NCBI GenBank assembly: GCA_017965425.1
Contig: JAGCPY010000067.1
Location: forward strand, 186,001-250,000
Direction: 5' to 3'
DNA: 64,000 bases
Source: Bacteroidaceae bacterium
Lineage (GTDB): Bacteria; Bacteroidota; Bacteroidia; Bacteroidales; Bacteroidaceae
The first letter of the stretch is position 1; each line of letters opens with the position of its first letter. The notes below the pieces were generated by a model that was given only the letters and a program-made list of their open reading frames with translations, was not told the origin of the DNA and searched no databases. The position numbers were made by a program, and so were the translations under genes. This document shows positions 46,012 to 54,789 of this stretch, piece by piece.

Positions 46012-46962
46012 TTATGCTGCTTTGCTGTTGTATATCCTGTGCTCAAAGTCTGGCTGATAGCTTGTCCCAATCATTAGAAGGCGATGGAATAAGTCTTCAC
46101 CAAAGTACCTGCGGTTAAACTTGTAGCAGTACTCATTAAGATACTCTTGCAGAAACTCAGGCTTGACACCATGATAAGTATCTGCGAATAGAGTCTTGGC
46201 ATTCGCAATGGCTATGTGTACCCACGGCAACACCTTGCCAATGTCCTTGGGGTCTATCACCTGAGACTTGTGTTCTCCGAACAGGTTCTTGAAGTTGGTG
46301 TGTGAACTGCAAGCGTCTGTTATGATGGAACTGTCAGGATTAACGGCACTCACTGCCTTGCCATCAATAGTGGTGGCCTTCAAGTCTGGTATGACTATCA
46401 TCTTGATATGGCCGACCTTCTTAGGTTTCATTCCTGGTTTGGCATTCTCAACATCAGCACTCTCTGCAATCACCAACACCTTGCCCTTCTTCTGACTGCC
46501 CACTCCTGCCTTCAGTTTCTCTCCTTTCCGGGAATCTGGTGTTTCAGTAGAGAAGAAGCCCTCATCCAGTTCTATGTTACCTTTTAAGGTGTATCTGTCA
46601 TCACGCTTGCCCATGATAGAGCGGAGCTTGTGCAGCATCTCCCAAATGGGCTGATAGCGTTTATGGCCAAGCTGCCTCTGTAACTCTGTTGCCGAGAACG
46701 TGTGCTTTGTTGCCGTCAGCAGGTGCATGGCAATGAACCAGTAGCGGAACGGCAGTTTGGATCCGTGCATGACCGTGTTGGCGCGAAGGCTTTGACGATA
46801 GCCGCAGTTTGCACATTGGAAACACTGTTTAGAGTTTTTCCAATAATGGTGAGTATTTCCGCAGTGTGGACATACCACGCCCTCTTTGACTCGGATTTGT
46901 CTAAACTTATCCCTGCAACTTGCCTCGTCTGGAAAGTGCTGCTCAAATTCAAAAAGTTTCAT
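46012..46962 (-). CDS. IS1595 family (ISXO2-like) transposase
   Basis: 316 aa. The N-terminal zinc ribbon is CPHCGNTHHYW...CFQCANCGY (about 33-60). The DDE-type core has IELDEGFF (first Asp), IITDACSSH (second Asp), and the family's Asn-Lys region WVHIAIANAKTLFADTYHGV, with the C-terminal LNEYCYKFNRR. Complete, and bounded by intact inverted ends, so probably active. It has its own Bacteroidetes promoter and is followed by the HTH gene. Confidence 0.92.
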   Translation of the reverse strand: MKLFEFEQHFPDEASCRDKFRQIRVKEGVVCPHCGNTHHYWKNSKQCFQCANCGYRQSLRANTVMHGSKLPFRYWFIAMHLLTATKHTFSATELQRQLGHKRYQPIWEMLHKLRSIMGKRDDRYTLKGNIELDEGFFSTETPDSRKGEKLKAGVGSQKKGKVLVIAESADVENAKPGMKPKKVGHIKMIVIPDLKATTIDGKAVSAVNPDSSIITDACSSHTNFKNLFGEHKSQVIDPKDIGKVLPWVHIAIANAKTLFADTYHGVKPEFLQEYLNEYCYKFNRRYFGEDLFHRLLMIGTSYQPDFEHRIYNSKAA

Positions 46963-46985
46963 GTTGTTTCTTATTTAATGCGGCG

Positions 46986-47017
46986 CAAAGATAGCAAAAA
47001 TCGCTACTATACCCAAA
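46986..47017 (-). promoter_or_regulatory. Transposase promoter
   Basis: On the minus strand TTTG (47017-47014), 20 bases, TATCTTTG (46993-46986), inside the IS element, 24 bases before the transposase ATG. Confidence 0.75.
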
Positions 47018-47142
47018 TATTTGGAGGACTTTTTGATGCAAATATGTCGCAGAATATAAAAATCATGGAATTTCAAGGGGTGTTATTGCGGATAATCAAA
47101 ATATTTTTTTGCAAAAGTGTGTGTGGAGTTAGATTTTTTGTG

Positions 47143-47150
47143 TAGATTTG
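47143..47150 (+). promoter_or_regulatory. -7 box of GH2 beta-galactosidase gene
   Basis: TAGATTTG fits TAnnTTTG, 38 bases before the ATG. The IS element ends at 47099, 43 bases upstream, so only a short stretch of the original regulatory region is left on this side. Confidence 0.6.
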
Positions 47151-47187
47151 TGGCCAAAATGAAGTATTTTTAACGTAAAACAGATTT

Positions 47188-50100
47188 ATGAAACAGCGTT
47201 TTCTTTGTGTTTTTATTTGGCTGGTAACGTGTCTGGCCGGTGCTCATGGTGAGTTGCTCGAAGGCTATAGCTATGACAATCATCCCTCTGCCCCTTCTGG
47301 CCTTGAATGGCAACAGCCGGAGGCCTTGTCCCTGAACAAGCTGCAGCCTCGCGCATGGTGTTTCAGCTTTGGGTCTGAGCGTAGTGCTCAGGGCGTGTTG
47401 CCTGAGCGTGGTGCTTACTGGGAATCGCTGGATGGTTTGTGGCGTTTTCATTGGTGTCGTAAGCCCGAAGATCGTCCGATGCGTTTTTTTGAGCCGTCTT
47501 TTGATGCGTCGTCGTGGGATGAGATTGCGGTGCCAGGTTGCTGGAATGTGCAGGGGATACAACCAGACGGCTCTTTGAAGTGGGGCGTTCCGATTTATGT
47601 GAATCAGAAGGTGATATTCGAGCATCGTGTGGCTGTTGACGACTGGCGTGGTGGTGTGATGCGAGAACCTCGGAACGCAGATTGGACGACGCGTGAATAC
47701 CGGAATGAAGTGGGCAGCTATCGCCGAACGTTTACATTGCCAAGCGCATGGAAAACACGCCGCGTCATCATCAACTTCGACGGAGTCGATTCTTTTTTCT
47801 ATCTCTGGATCAATGGACACTATGTCGGCTTTTCCAAGAACTCACGCAACACTGCCAGTTTCGATATTACTCGGTTTGTTGACTGGAAGCGGGAGGAGCA
47901 GGTTGTCGCACTTGAGGTCTATCGCAATTCCGACGGCAGCTTCCTTGAGGCACAGGACATGTTCCGGCTGCCCGGCATCATCCGTTCCACCTATTTGACC
48001 AGCGTGCCTCAGGTGGGTCTTTCTGACTTGATTGTCCGCACGACGCGTTTAACAGGCGACGGGCGTGGAAACGGTGACGCAGAGCTAGAGTTGGAGGCCG
48101 AGATCCGTTCCTTTGACAAGAAATTGCCTCGAGGGCTGAGCGTCGAGTACAAAGCCTGGCCGCTTCGTTTATATACCGATTATATCAATGGCGATGTGGC
48201 GTTGTTTGAGAGCGTCCAGCTGGACGCACAGAAGGCAGAAGACGGTTTGACCGTGACGAAGTGCAAAGCCGCTATTCCTGAAGCTCGCACGTGGTCAGCG
48301 GAAGAACCCAACCGTTATGTCTTGACGGCGACGTTGAAAGACAAGCATGGAAAGGTGTTGGATGTGCGGAGCACGTACTTCGGTGTGCGTCTGGTTGAGA
48401 TTAAGTTCACGCTGGGTGGTGAGGACGAGTTCAGTTTAGACGGTCGCTATTTCTATGTGAACCATCAGCCCGTGAAACTAAAAGGAGTCAACCGACACGA
48501 GACGAACCCTTGGCGTGGTCACGCTATCACGCGTGAGCAGATGGAGCAGGAGGTGTTCCTGATGAAGCGTGGAAACATCAACCACGTCCGGAACTCGCAC
48601 TATTCCAACGACCCATATTGGTACTACCTCTGTGACAAATACGGCATCTATCTCGAAGATGAGGCAAATATAGAGAGCCACGAGTATTATTATGGCGATG
48701 CATCCCTGTCGCATCCTGCCGAATGGAAGGCTGCGCATGTCGCCCGCAACATGGAATTAGTACGTGCTCACGTGAACGCTCCCTCCATCGTTATCTGGAG
48801 TCTGGGCAATGAAGCGGGTCCAGGCAAGAACTTCGTGGCCGCCTACGAAGCCATCAAACAATTCGACACCTCTCGTCCAGTTCAGTATGAACGCAACAAC
48901 GATATTGTGGATATGGGCAGCAACCAATATCCGAGCGTGCCTTGGGTGGAGAACGTAGCGAAAGGAAAGGCCAGCGTGAAGTATCCATTCCACATCTCTG
49001 AGTATGCACACTCGATGGGCAATGCCGGTGGTGGTCTGGCAGACTTCTGGAAAGCGATTGAGTCGAGCAATTTCTTCTGTGGCGGTGCCATCTGGGACTG
49101 GGTGGATCAGGCCATCTGGAGTCCCAAGCCCTCTCGCGAAGGAGGAAAAGGCTCGTTCCTTTATGGCGGCGACTTTGGCGACCAACCCAATGACGGCATG
49201 TTCTGCATGAACGGCGTCATGCTGCCTGACCTCTCTCCGAAACCGCTTTATTGGGAGGTGAAGCATGTCTATCAGAATATCGGTGTTGCGTTGACGGATA
49301 CGGTAAAGGGTGAGATAGAGGTTTTCAACAAGCATTATTTCATCAGCTTGAAGAATACGTGGCCACGATACCGTCTTTTGCGTGATGGTGTCGAAGTGGG
49401 CAAGGGGAGGCTTCTGGGCTTCCGCAACAGTCACGGTCCACGTGAACGTAAGACTTACCGTCTTCCCTACGAATACAGTCAGCTCGACCCTGGCTCAACG
49501 TGGACAGCCATTGTGGAGTTCACTCAGAACGAAGATGTGCCTTGGGCAGAGAAAGGCTATGTGCAGATGTCTGAGGAAGTCATTATTCGTGAAGCCGCGC
49601 AGACGTCTGGAACCACACTGTTGCCTATCACGCAGTTACAGCCAGTGAAATCGACAAAAGCCCAACAGGCAAAAGCCGCACAAGCCTTGAAACAGATAGC
49701 TTCTGGCCCCACAGTGACAGTCGAAGGCAATGGGTTCAAGGTTGTGTTCGACAATCAAACGGGCGGCATCCAACAATTCACGGCGGGTAGCCGACAGCTG
49801 ATAGGCACGGGTGAAGGGCCTCGTCTCGATGCTTTGCGTGCGCCAGTGGATAATGACAACTGGTTCTATCAGACCTGGTACCAAAACGGCTTGCACAACC
49901 TTCGGCATGTGGCCACGCTGACGGCCTACGAGAAACTGACAGACGGTCGCACCGTCATTGGTTACAGTGTTACCTCTCAAGGTGAACGTCGTGGCCAGAT
50001 CCAGGGAGGGAGCAGCGGTCGCTATGCCATCAAGGATGGCGACCCGATGACGGAAGAAGACTTCCACTTCCAGACCAACCTTGTCTATACCGTGCATCCC

Positions 50101-51114
50101 GATGGGGTTGTCCAGTTGGAAGCCTACATTGCCCCAAGCAGCCGTTTGATAACTCTTCCTCGGCTTGGTTATCTGTTCCAATTGCCCCGCACCCTCAACC
50201 ACCTCACCTATTTTGGCCGCGGCCCACAGAACAACTACAACGACCGTTGCTCGGGAGCCTTCCTGGGTCAATATACGGGTAGTGTGATGGATCAGTTCGT
50301 AGCCTTCCCGAAACCACAGGAGATGGCCAACCGCGAGGATGTGCGGTGGCTTAGTCTTACGGACGCCTCCGGCATGGGTCTTCTGTTTGCCTCCACCCAC
50401 TCGCCGCTTTCCACGAGTGCATTGCCGTGGAGCGACCTGGAACTCACCTTTGCTCCTCATCCTGCCGAACTGCCCCGTCCATCTGCCACGTGGCTTCACT
50501 TGGACGTGAAGGATACGGGTCTTGGCGGCACGAGTTGTGGACAGGCGCCTCCATATCGTTCCCAGCGCGTCCTGACACACGACTACGATATGGGCTTCCT
50601 CATTGTTCCTCTGCGTGAGGCTGGCGATGCACAGAAGGTGAAGGCCAAACGTGCCGGTTTCCAGCCTTCGGCCGTTGAACGCAAGCCAGACGGCAGTGTG
50701 AAAGTCTCAGTCTTGGCAGCCAGCAGCGAGGAACCTGGCGAGAATGCCGACCACCTTGTTGACGGCGACCCGGGTAGTATCTGGCACACCGCCTACGGAG
50801 TGACGGTCACGAAATATCCTCACACTGTTGATTTCGACTGCGGAGAACTCAAGACCATCCAGGGATTTACCTACATGCCACGTCAGGACGGCGGTCACAA
50901 CGGCGACATCAAGGACTATCAAATACTTCTCTCTTCAGACGGAAAGACTTGGTCAGCCCCTGTGGCTGAAGGCCGTTTCGAGCCGACCTCTTCCGTCAAG
51001 CGTGTCACTTTCCAGAAACCCACCCGTGCTCGCTACCTCCGCTTCGTCGCTCTCTCCTCTCAGAATGGCCTTGACTTTGCTTCTGGAGCAGAGTTCACGG
51101 TATTGGCCGAATAA
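47188..51114 (+). CDS. GH2 beta-galactosidase with C-terminal F5/8C domain
   Basis: 1308 aa, LacZ-type with signal peptide (to about AHG at 25). The sugar-binding domain, Ig-like domain and TIM barrel follow. Acid/base is E542 in IWSLGNEAGPG; nucleophile is E605 in ISEYAHSMGN; the LacZ barrel end GGAIWDWVDQ is present. A Bgal_small_N domain (about 845-1120, GNGFKVVFDNQTGGI) is followed by a C-terminal F5/8 type C (CBM32-like) domain (about 1170-1305, HLVDGDPGSIWHT). The extra carbohydrate-binding domain and signal suggest action on galactose-containing host or plant glycans in the periplasm. parC follows at 36 bases. Confidence 0.94.
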   Translation: MKQRFLCVFIWLVTCLAGAHGELLEGYSYDNHPSAPSGLEWQQPEALSLNKLQPRAWCFSFGSERSAQGVLPERGAYWESLDGLWRFHWCRKPEDRPMRFFEPSFDASSWDEIAVPGCWNVQGIQPDGSLKWGVPIYVNQKVIFEHRVAVDDWRGGVMREPRNADWTTREYRNEVGSYRRTFTLPSAWKTRRVIINFDGVDSFFYLWINGHYVGFSKNSRNTASFDITRFVDWKREEQVVALEVYRNSDGSFLEAQDMFRLPGIIRSTYLTSVPQVGLSDLIVRTTRLTGDGRGNGDAELELEAEIRSFDKKLPRGLSVEYKAWPLRLYTDYINGDVALFESVQLDAQKAEDGLTVTKCKAAIPEARTWSAEEPNRYVLTATLKDKHGKVLDVRSTYFGVRLVEIKFTLGGEDEFSLDGRYFYVNHQPVKLKGVNRHETNPWRGHAITREQMEQEVFLMKRGNINHVRNSHYSNDPYWYYLCDKYGIYLEDEANIESHEYYYGDASLSHPAEWKAAHVARNMELVRAHVNAPSIVIWSLGNEAGPGKNFVAAYEAIKQFDTSRPVQYERNNDIVDMGSNQYPSVPWVENVAKGKASVKYPFHISEYAHSMGNAGGGLADFWKAIESSNFFCGGAIWDWVDQAIWSPKPSREGGKGSFLYGGDFGDQPNDGMFCMNGVMLPDLSPKPLYWEVKHVYQNIGVALTDTVKGEIEVFNKHYFISLKNTWPRYRLLRDGVEVGKGRLLGFRNSHGPRERKTYRLPYEYSQLDPGSTWTAIVEFTQNEDVPWAEKGYVQMSEEVIIREAAQTSGTTLLPITQLQPVKSTKAQQAKAAQALKQIASGPTVTVEGNGFKVVFDNQTGGIQQFTAGSRQLIGTGEGPRLDALRAPVDNDNWFYQTWYQNGLHNLRHVATLTAYEKLTDGRTVIGYSVTSQGERRGQIQGGSSGRYAIKDGDPMTEEDFHFQTNLVYTVHPDGVVQLEAYIAPSSRLITLPRLGYLFQLPRTLNHLTYFGRGPQNNYNDRCSGAFLGQYTGSVMDQFVAFPKPQEMANREDVRWLSLTDASGMGLLFASTHSPLSTSALPWSDLELTFAPHPAELPRPSATWLHLDVKDTGLGGTSCGQAPPYRSQRVLTHDYDMGFLIVPLREAGDAQKVKAKRAGFQPSAVERKPDGSVKVSVLAASSEEPGENADHLVDGDPGSIWHTAYGVTVTKYPHTVDFDCGELKTIQGFTYMPRQDGGHNGDIKDYQILLSSDGKTWSAPVAEGRFEPTSSVKRVTFQKPTRARYLRFVALSSQNGLDFASGAEFTVLAE

Positions 51115-51150
51115 ACCATCCTATAAGTATTCCTAACTAATCAACCACGT

Positions 51151-53847
51151 ATGGACGAGAAAGTCGTGATGCAGGACGGCATCACCCACCACTTGAACAG
51201 GATGTACCAGGATTGGTTCCTGGATTATGCCTCATACGTCATCCTGGAACGTGCCGTGCCTCATCTGGCCGATGGTTTCAAGCCCGTTCAACGGCGCATT
51301 CTTCACTCCATGAAGCGTATGGACGACGGTCGCTTCAACAAAGTGGCGAACATCGTCGGTCACACCATGCAGTTCCACCCTCATGGCGATGCGAGTATCA
51401 AGGATGCCCTCGTGCAGTTGGGGCAGAAGGAGCTTCTCATCGACTGTCAGGGAAACTGGGGAAACATCCTCACTGGTGATGATGCCGCAGCCGGTCGTTA
51501 TATTGAGGCACGCCTCTCGAAGTTCGCTCTTGATGTGGTTTTCAACCCCAAGACCACCGAGTGGAAGCTTAGCTACGACGGTCGCAACAAAGAGCCCATT
51601 ACCCTGCCAGTGAAGTTCCCGCTGTTGCTGGCTCAGGGAGCTGAGGGCATTGCCGTAGGCCTCTCTTCCAAGATTCTGCCACACAATCTCAACGAACTCT
51701 GCGAAGCCGCCATTGCTTACCTTCACGGAGAACCCTTCCAGCTTTTCCCCGACTTCCCCACTGGCGGCAGCATCGATGTTTCGAAGTACAACGACGGGCA
51801 GCGTGGAGGCGTTGTCCGAGTGAGGGCCAAGATTGAGAAACGTGACCAAAAGACTCTTGCCATCACGGAGTTGCCTTTTGGCAAGACCACCGGTTCACCT
51901 CAGAAACCAAGCCAGTTCATCGACAGCATCCTGAAAGCTGCCGAAAAAGGTAAAATCAAAGTCCGGAAGGTGGAAGACATGACGGCTGCTGGCGTGGAAA
52001 TCCTCATCCATCTGCAACCAGGCGCCAGTTCAGACAAAACCATCGATGCGCTTTATGCTTGCACCGACTGCGAGGTCAGCATCTCGCCCAACTGCTGCGT
52101 CATCGACGACAACAAGCCTTGCTTCCTCACCATCTCCGAGGTGCTTCGCCGCTCTGTCGATAACACCAAGGAACTGCTTCGTAAAGAGTTATTGATACGG
52201 CGTGGCGAACTGATGGAAGCTTTGCATTTCGCCTCCCTTGAACGCATATTCATCGAAGAACGCATCTACAAAGGCAAGCCTTTTGAGAATGCGAACAGTA
52301 CGGATGAACTTTGCGAATACATCGACGAACGCCTGACCCCCTTCTACCCGCAGTTTGTGCGTGAGGTCACGAAGGATGACATCTTGCGCCTGCTCGAAAT
52401 CAAGATGCAGCGCATCGCCAAGTTCAACAAGGACAAGGCGGACGAAGCCATCGCACGCATGAAGGAAGAGGTTGCACAGATCGATCGTGACCTCGCCAAC
52501 ATGATTGAGGTAACAGCCTACTGGTTCCGATTCATCCAGGAGAAATACGGCAAAGACCATCCACGGCTCACGGAAATCCGAAACTTCGACAGCATCCAAG
52601 CCTCCAAAGTCGTAGAAGCCAACCAGAAGCTCTACATCAACCGCGAGGAAGGCTTCATCGGCACAAGCCTTAAAAAAGACGAATTCGTGTGCAACTGTTC
52701 AGACATTGACGATGTCATCATCTTCTACAAAGACGGCACTTACAAAGTCATACGCATCGGAGAGAAAGTCTTTGTCGGCGAGACAGAACGCTCGAAGGCG
52801 GAGAAACGCAAATGCCAAATCATCCACCTTGCCATCTTCAAGAAGAGCGACACACGAACCATCTACAACGCCGTCTATCGCGACGGACGCGACGGGGCAT
52901 TCTACATCAAACGCTTCAACGTCACCAGCGTCACACGCGACCGAGAATATGACATCACGCAAGGCAAACCTGGAAGCCGCGTCGCCTACTTCACCGCCAA
53001 TCCAAACGGAGAAGCAGAAATCATCAAAGTCAGCCTCAAACCCAACCCCAAACTCAAGCGAGCTTTCTTCGACAAGGATTTAAGCGAAATCATGATCAAG
53101 GGTCGCGCTTCCATGGGCAACCTGCTCACCAAGCTTGATGTGGAACGCATACAACTCAAGAGCCACGGCAGCTCCACTCTCGGTGGACGAAAAGTCTGGT
53201 TCGACCACGACGTTCAACGACTCAACTACGACGAGCACGGACAATACCTCGGAGAATTTCACTCCGATGAACTCATCCTTGTCATCCTCTCCAACGGCGA
53301 GTTCTACACCACCAACTTCGACCTCAACAACCACTACGAACCCAACATCCTGCGCATCGAGAAGTACAACACCCAGAAAATCTGGACTGCAGCCCTCTTC
53401 GATGCCGACCAAGGCTATCCATACCTCAAGCGCTTCACACTCGAAGCTGCCACACGCCACCAAAACCTCCTTGGAGAAAACCCCGACAGCCAACTAATCC
53501 TGCTGACCGACACCCCACGTCCGCAGCTCCTCGTCACCTTTGCCGCCCCCGACGACTTCCGCGAACCCCTCGAAATCGATGCCGAACAATTCATCGGACA
53601 GAAAAGCTTCAAGGCCAAGGGGAAACGCATCACGACCCTCAACATCCAGAAGATTGAAGAAATAGCCAATCCTGACTCCGCCTCGGAGGAAGAGGAGGAA
53701 GAAACACCCCCAGCCCCTTCCTCTGAGGGAGAGGAAGAAGACACCCCCACAACTCCTCCCTTTGAAGGAGAGGAAGAGAATCTTGTTCCAGCCCCTTCAG
53801 GTTCCATTGATCCTCTCACCGGACAGTTCAATCTCTTTGACCAATGA
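51151..53847 (+). CDS. parC: DNA topoisomerase IV subunit A
   Basis: 898 aa. The breakage-reunion domain has QRRILHSM and the catalytic Tyr Y117 in AAGRYIEAR; the helix-turn-helix region HPHGDASIKDAL is nearby. C-terminal beta-pinwheel repeats follow (about 520-830). With ParE (not in this window) it decatenates daughter chromosomes. The tail after residue 850 is acidic and proline-rich, encoded by tandem degenerate units of 36-39 bases (53698-53790). Its last bases overlap the DUF3316 ATG (ATGA). Confidence 0.92.
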   Translation: MDEKVVMQDGITHHLNRMYQDWFLDYASYVILERAVPHLADGFKPVQRRILHSMKRMDDGRFNKVANIVGHTMQFHPHGDASIKDALVQLGQKELLIDCQGNWGNILTGDDAAAGRYIEARLSKFALDVVFNPKTTEWKLSYDGRNKEPITLPVKFPLLLAQGAEGIAVGLSSKILPHNLNELCEAAIAYLHGEPFQLFPDFPTGGSIDVSKYNDGQRGGVVRVRAKIEKRDQKTLAITELPFGKTTGSPQKPSQFIDSILKAAEKGKIKVRKVEDMTAAGVEILIHLQPGASSDKTIDALYACTDCEVSISPNCCVIDDNKPCFLTISEVLRRSVDNTKELLRKELLIRRGELMEALHFASLERIFIEERIYKGKPFENANSTDELCEYIDERLTPFYPQFVREVTKDDILRLLEIKMQRIAKFNKDKADEAIARMKEEVAQIDRDLANMIEVTAYWFRFIQEKYGKDHPRLTEIRNFDSIQASKVVEANQKLYINREEGFIGTSLKKDEFVCNCSDIDDVIIFYKDGTYKVIRIGEKVFVGETERSKAEKRKCQIIHLAIFKKSDTRTIYNAVYRDGRDGAFYIKRFNVTSVTRDREYDITQGKPGSRVAYFTANPNGEAEIIKVSLKPNPKLKRAFFDKDLSEIMIKGRASMGNLLTKLDVERIQLKSHGSSTLGGRKVWFDHDVQRLNYDEHGQYLGEFHSDELILVILSNGEFYTTNFDLNNHYEPNILRIEKYNTQKIWTAALFDADQGYPYLKRFTLEAATRHQNLLGENPDSQLILLTDTPRPQLLVTFAAPDDFREPLEIDAEQFIGQKSFKAKGKRITTLNIQKIEEIANPDSASEEEEEETPPAPSSEGEEEDTPTTPPFEGEEENLVPAPSGSIDPLTGQFNLFDQ
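53698..53790 (+). repeat. Tandem 36-39 bp units in parC 3' end
   Basis: Units beginning GAAGAAACACCCCCAGCCCC (53698), GAAGAAGACACCCCCACAAC (53734) and GAAGAGAATC (53773) repeat with lengths 36 and 39. Each contains an inverted pair such as CCCTTCCTCTGAGGGAGAGG, akin to the GC-rich palindromic repeat. They encode the acidic tail of ParC. Confidence 0.6.
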
Positions 53848-54752
53848 CCCATCTATCCATCCTCTCTCCTCACCCCTTCCTCTGCTCTCTCAAGCTCCAG
53901 CTTCCCCCCTCCCTCCCAGGAAGGGGCCGTGGGTGGGTCTTCTTTGGGTGGGTTTTCCTTTTTCTTCTCGTAAACTGCGACACTGTTGCAGCTCAAACCC
54001 GTCCTGTCTCACACGCCATCCTCTTTGGTCTCGGAGCCACACGACAACAAGATACCTACCTCTCACCCCTCCAATACAAGGGAACACAAATCCAATTCCT
54101 CTACGAAACGCTCCGCCCCACCCGACTTCTCAAAAAGCACGTCTCCAGCCAAGCCATCCTGCAGGCCGACTTCTCCTACACCCACAGCCCTGCCGAAAAT
54201 GCCGATTACCTCGGCGCCGCCATCCACTATGACCACGCTTGGCACTACAACTGGCAGCTGCATTCCTTCCGCGTCATGGCAGGGCCTCAAATCGGAGCTA
54301 CGCTCGGAGGACTCTACAACACCCGCAACGGCAACAACCCCGCGCAGGCAAGAGCCAGCATAAGAATCTCGGCCTCGGTCGCCGCCCTCTACAACTTCCG
54401 CCTCTGGAAACAACCATTTACCCTGCGCGAACAACTTGACATGCCACTTGTGGGAATCAGTTTCTCACCCGCCTACGGGCAATCCTATTACGAACTCTTC
54501 TCGCTCCATCACTACGACCACAACATACGACCCACAACACCTTTCAACGCGCCATCACTCCGTAGCCTGCTCACACTCGACATCCCCTTCCGACGCTCCA
54601 CACTCCGGGCTGCCTACCTCTTCCATGTCCAACAGTCTCGTCTCAACCACATTCGACAACACACCTACACCCACGCCTTCCTTATCGGATACGTCCGACA
54701 CCTCAACATTGTCCATCCACGTCGCAGCACTCCCGAAGGCTTCGTTCTTTAA
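53844..54752 (+). CDS. DUF3316 outer-membrane-like protein
   Basis: 302 aa. After a signal-like hydrophobic segment (GWVFLFLLVNCDTVAAQ) the body is beta-rich with alternating polar/nonpolar strands (AILQADFSYTH, AGPQIGATLGGLYNTRNGNNPAQ, LTLDIPFRRSTLRAAYLF), matching DUF3316, probably a small outer-membrane barrel. The start overlaps the parC stop (ATGA). Residues about 18-30 (LQLPPSLPGRGRG) come from the GC-rich repeat at 53895-53964, so the n-region of the signal peptide is unusual in length. The S41 gene follows at 37 bases. Confidence 0.75.
   Translation: MTHLSILSPHPFLCSLKLQLPPSLPGRGRGWVFFGWVFLFLLVNCDTVAAQTRPVSHAILFGLGATRQQDTYLSPLQYKGTQIQFLYETLRPTRLLKKHVSSQAILQADFSYTHSPAENADYLGAAIHYDHAWHYNWQLHSFRVMAGPQIGATLGGLYNTRNGNNPAQARASIRISASVAALYNFRLWKQPFTLREQLDMPLVGISFSPAYGQSYYELFSLHHYDHNIRPTTPFNAPSLRSLLTLDIPFRRSTLRAAYLFHVQQSRLNHIRQHTYTHAFLIGYVRHLNIVHPRRSTPEGFVL
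53895..53964 (+). repeat. GC-rich repeat encoding N-terminus of DUF3316 protein
   Basis: CTTCCCCCCTCCCTCCCAGG at 53901 and following bases match the copy at 54825-54894 with four mismatches in the first 38 bases. It is translated as LQLPPSLPGRGRG. Confidence 0.7.
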
Positions 54753-54789
54753 GCCTCGTTTCTCTTCTTCGTTATTCTCTTTTCACAGC

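Larger units (their letters stand above)
44933..47099. mobile_element. IS1595-type element with passenger genes
   Basis: 2167 bases bounded by inverted ends. The left end (44934 on) and the right end (complement, from 47098) share TGATTATCCGCAATAACACC and the next three bases exactly, with weaker similarity for about 12 more. AATATTTTTT flanks both sides (44923-44932, 47100-47109) as a 10-base direct repeat, consistent with target duplication in an AT-rich site, though the family usually makes 8 bases. Inside are a plus-strand membrane protein (45124-45723) and a minus-strand transposase followed by a small HTH protein. IS1595-family elements with passenger genes are known; this cargo is not one I recognise. 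Confidence 0.8.

Noticed and set aside
44923-47109. 8-base target duplication of the IS element
   Set aside because: No exact 8-base repeat at the tips was found; only the AT-rich 10-base AATATTTTTT repeat is visible, which could partly be chance.
49636-50580. 314-codon minus-strand frame
   Set aside because: Shadow of the GH2 beta-galactosidase.
54436-54789. Longer N-terminus for the S41 lipoprotein
   Set aside because: It would overlap most of the DUF3316 gene's 3' end, and the lipobox fits the start at 54790.
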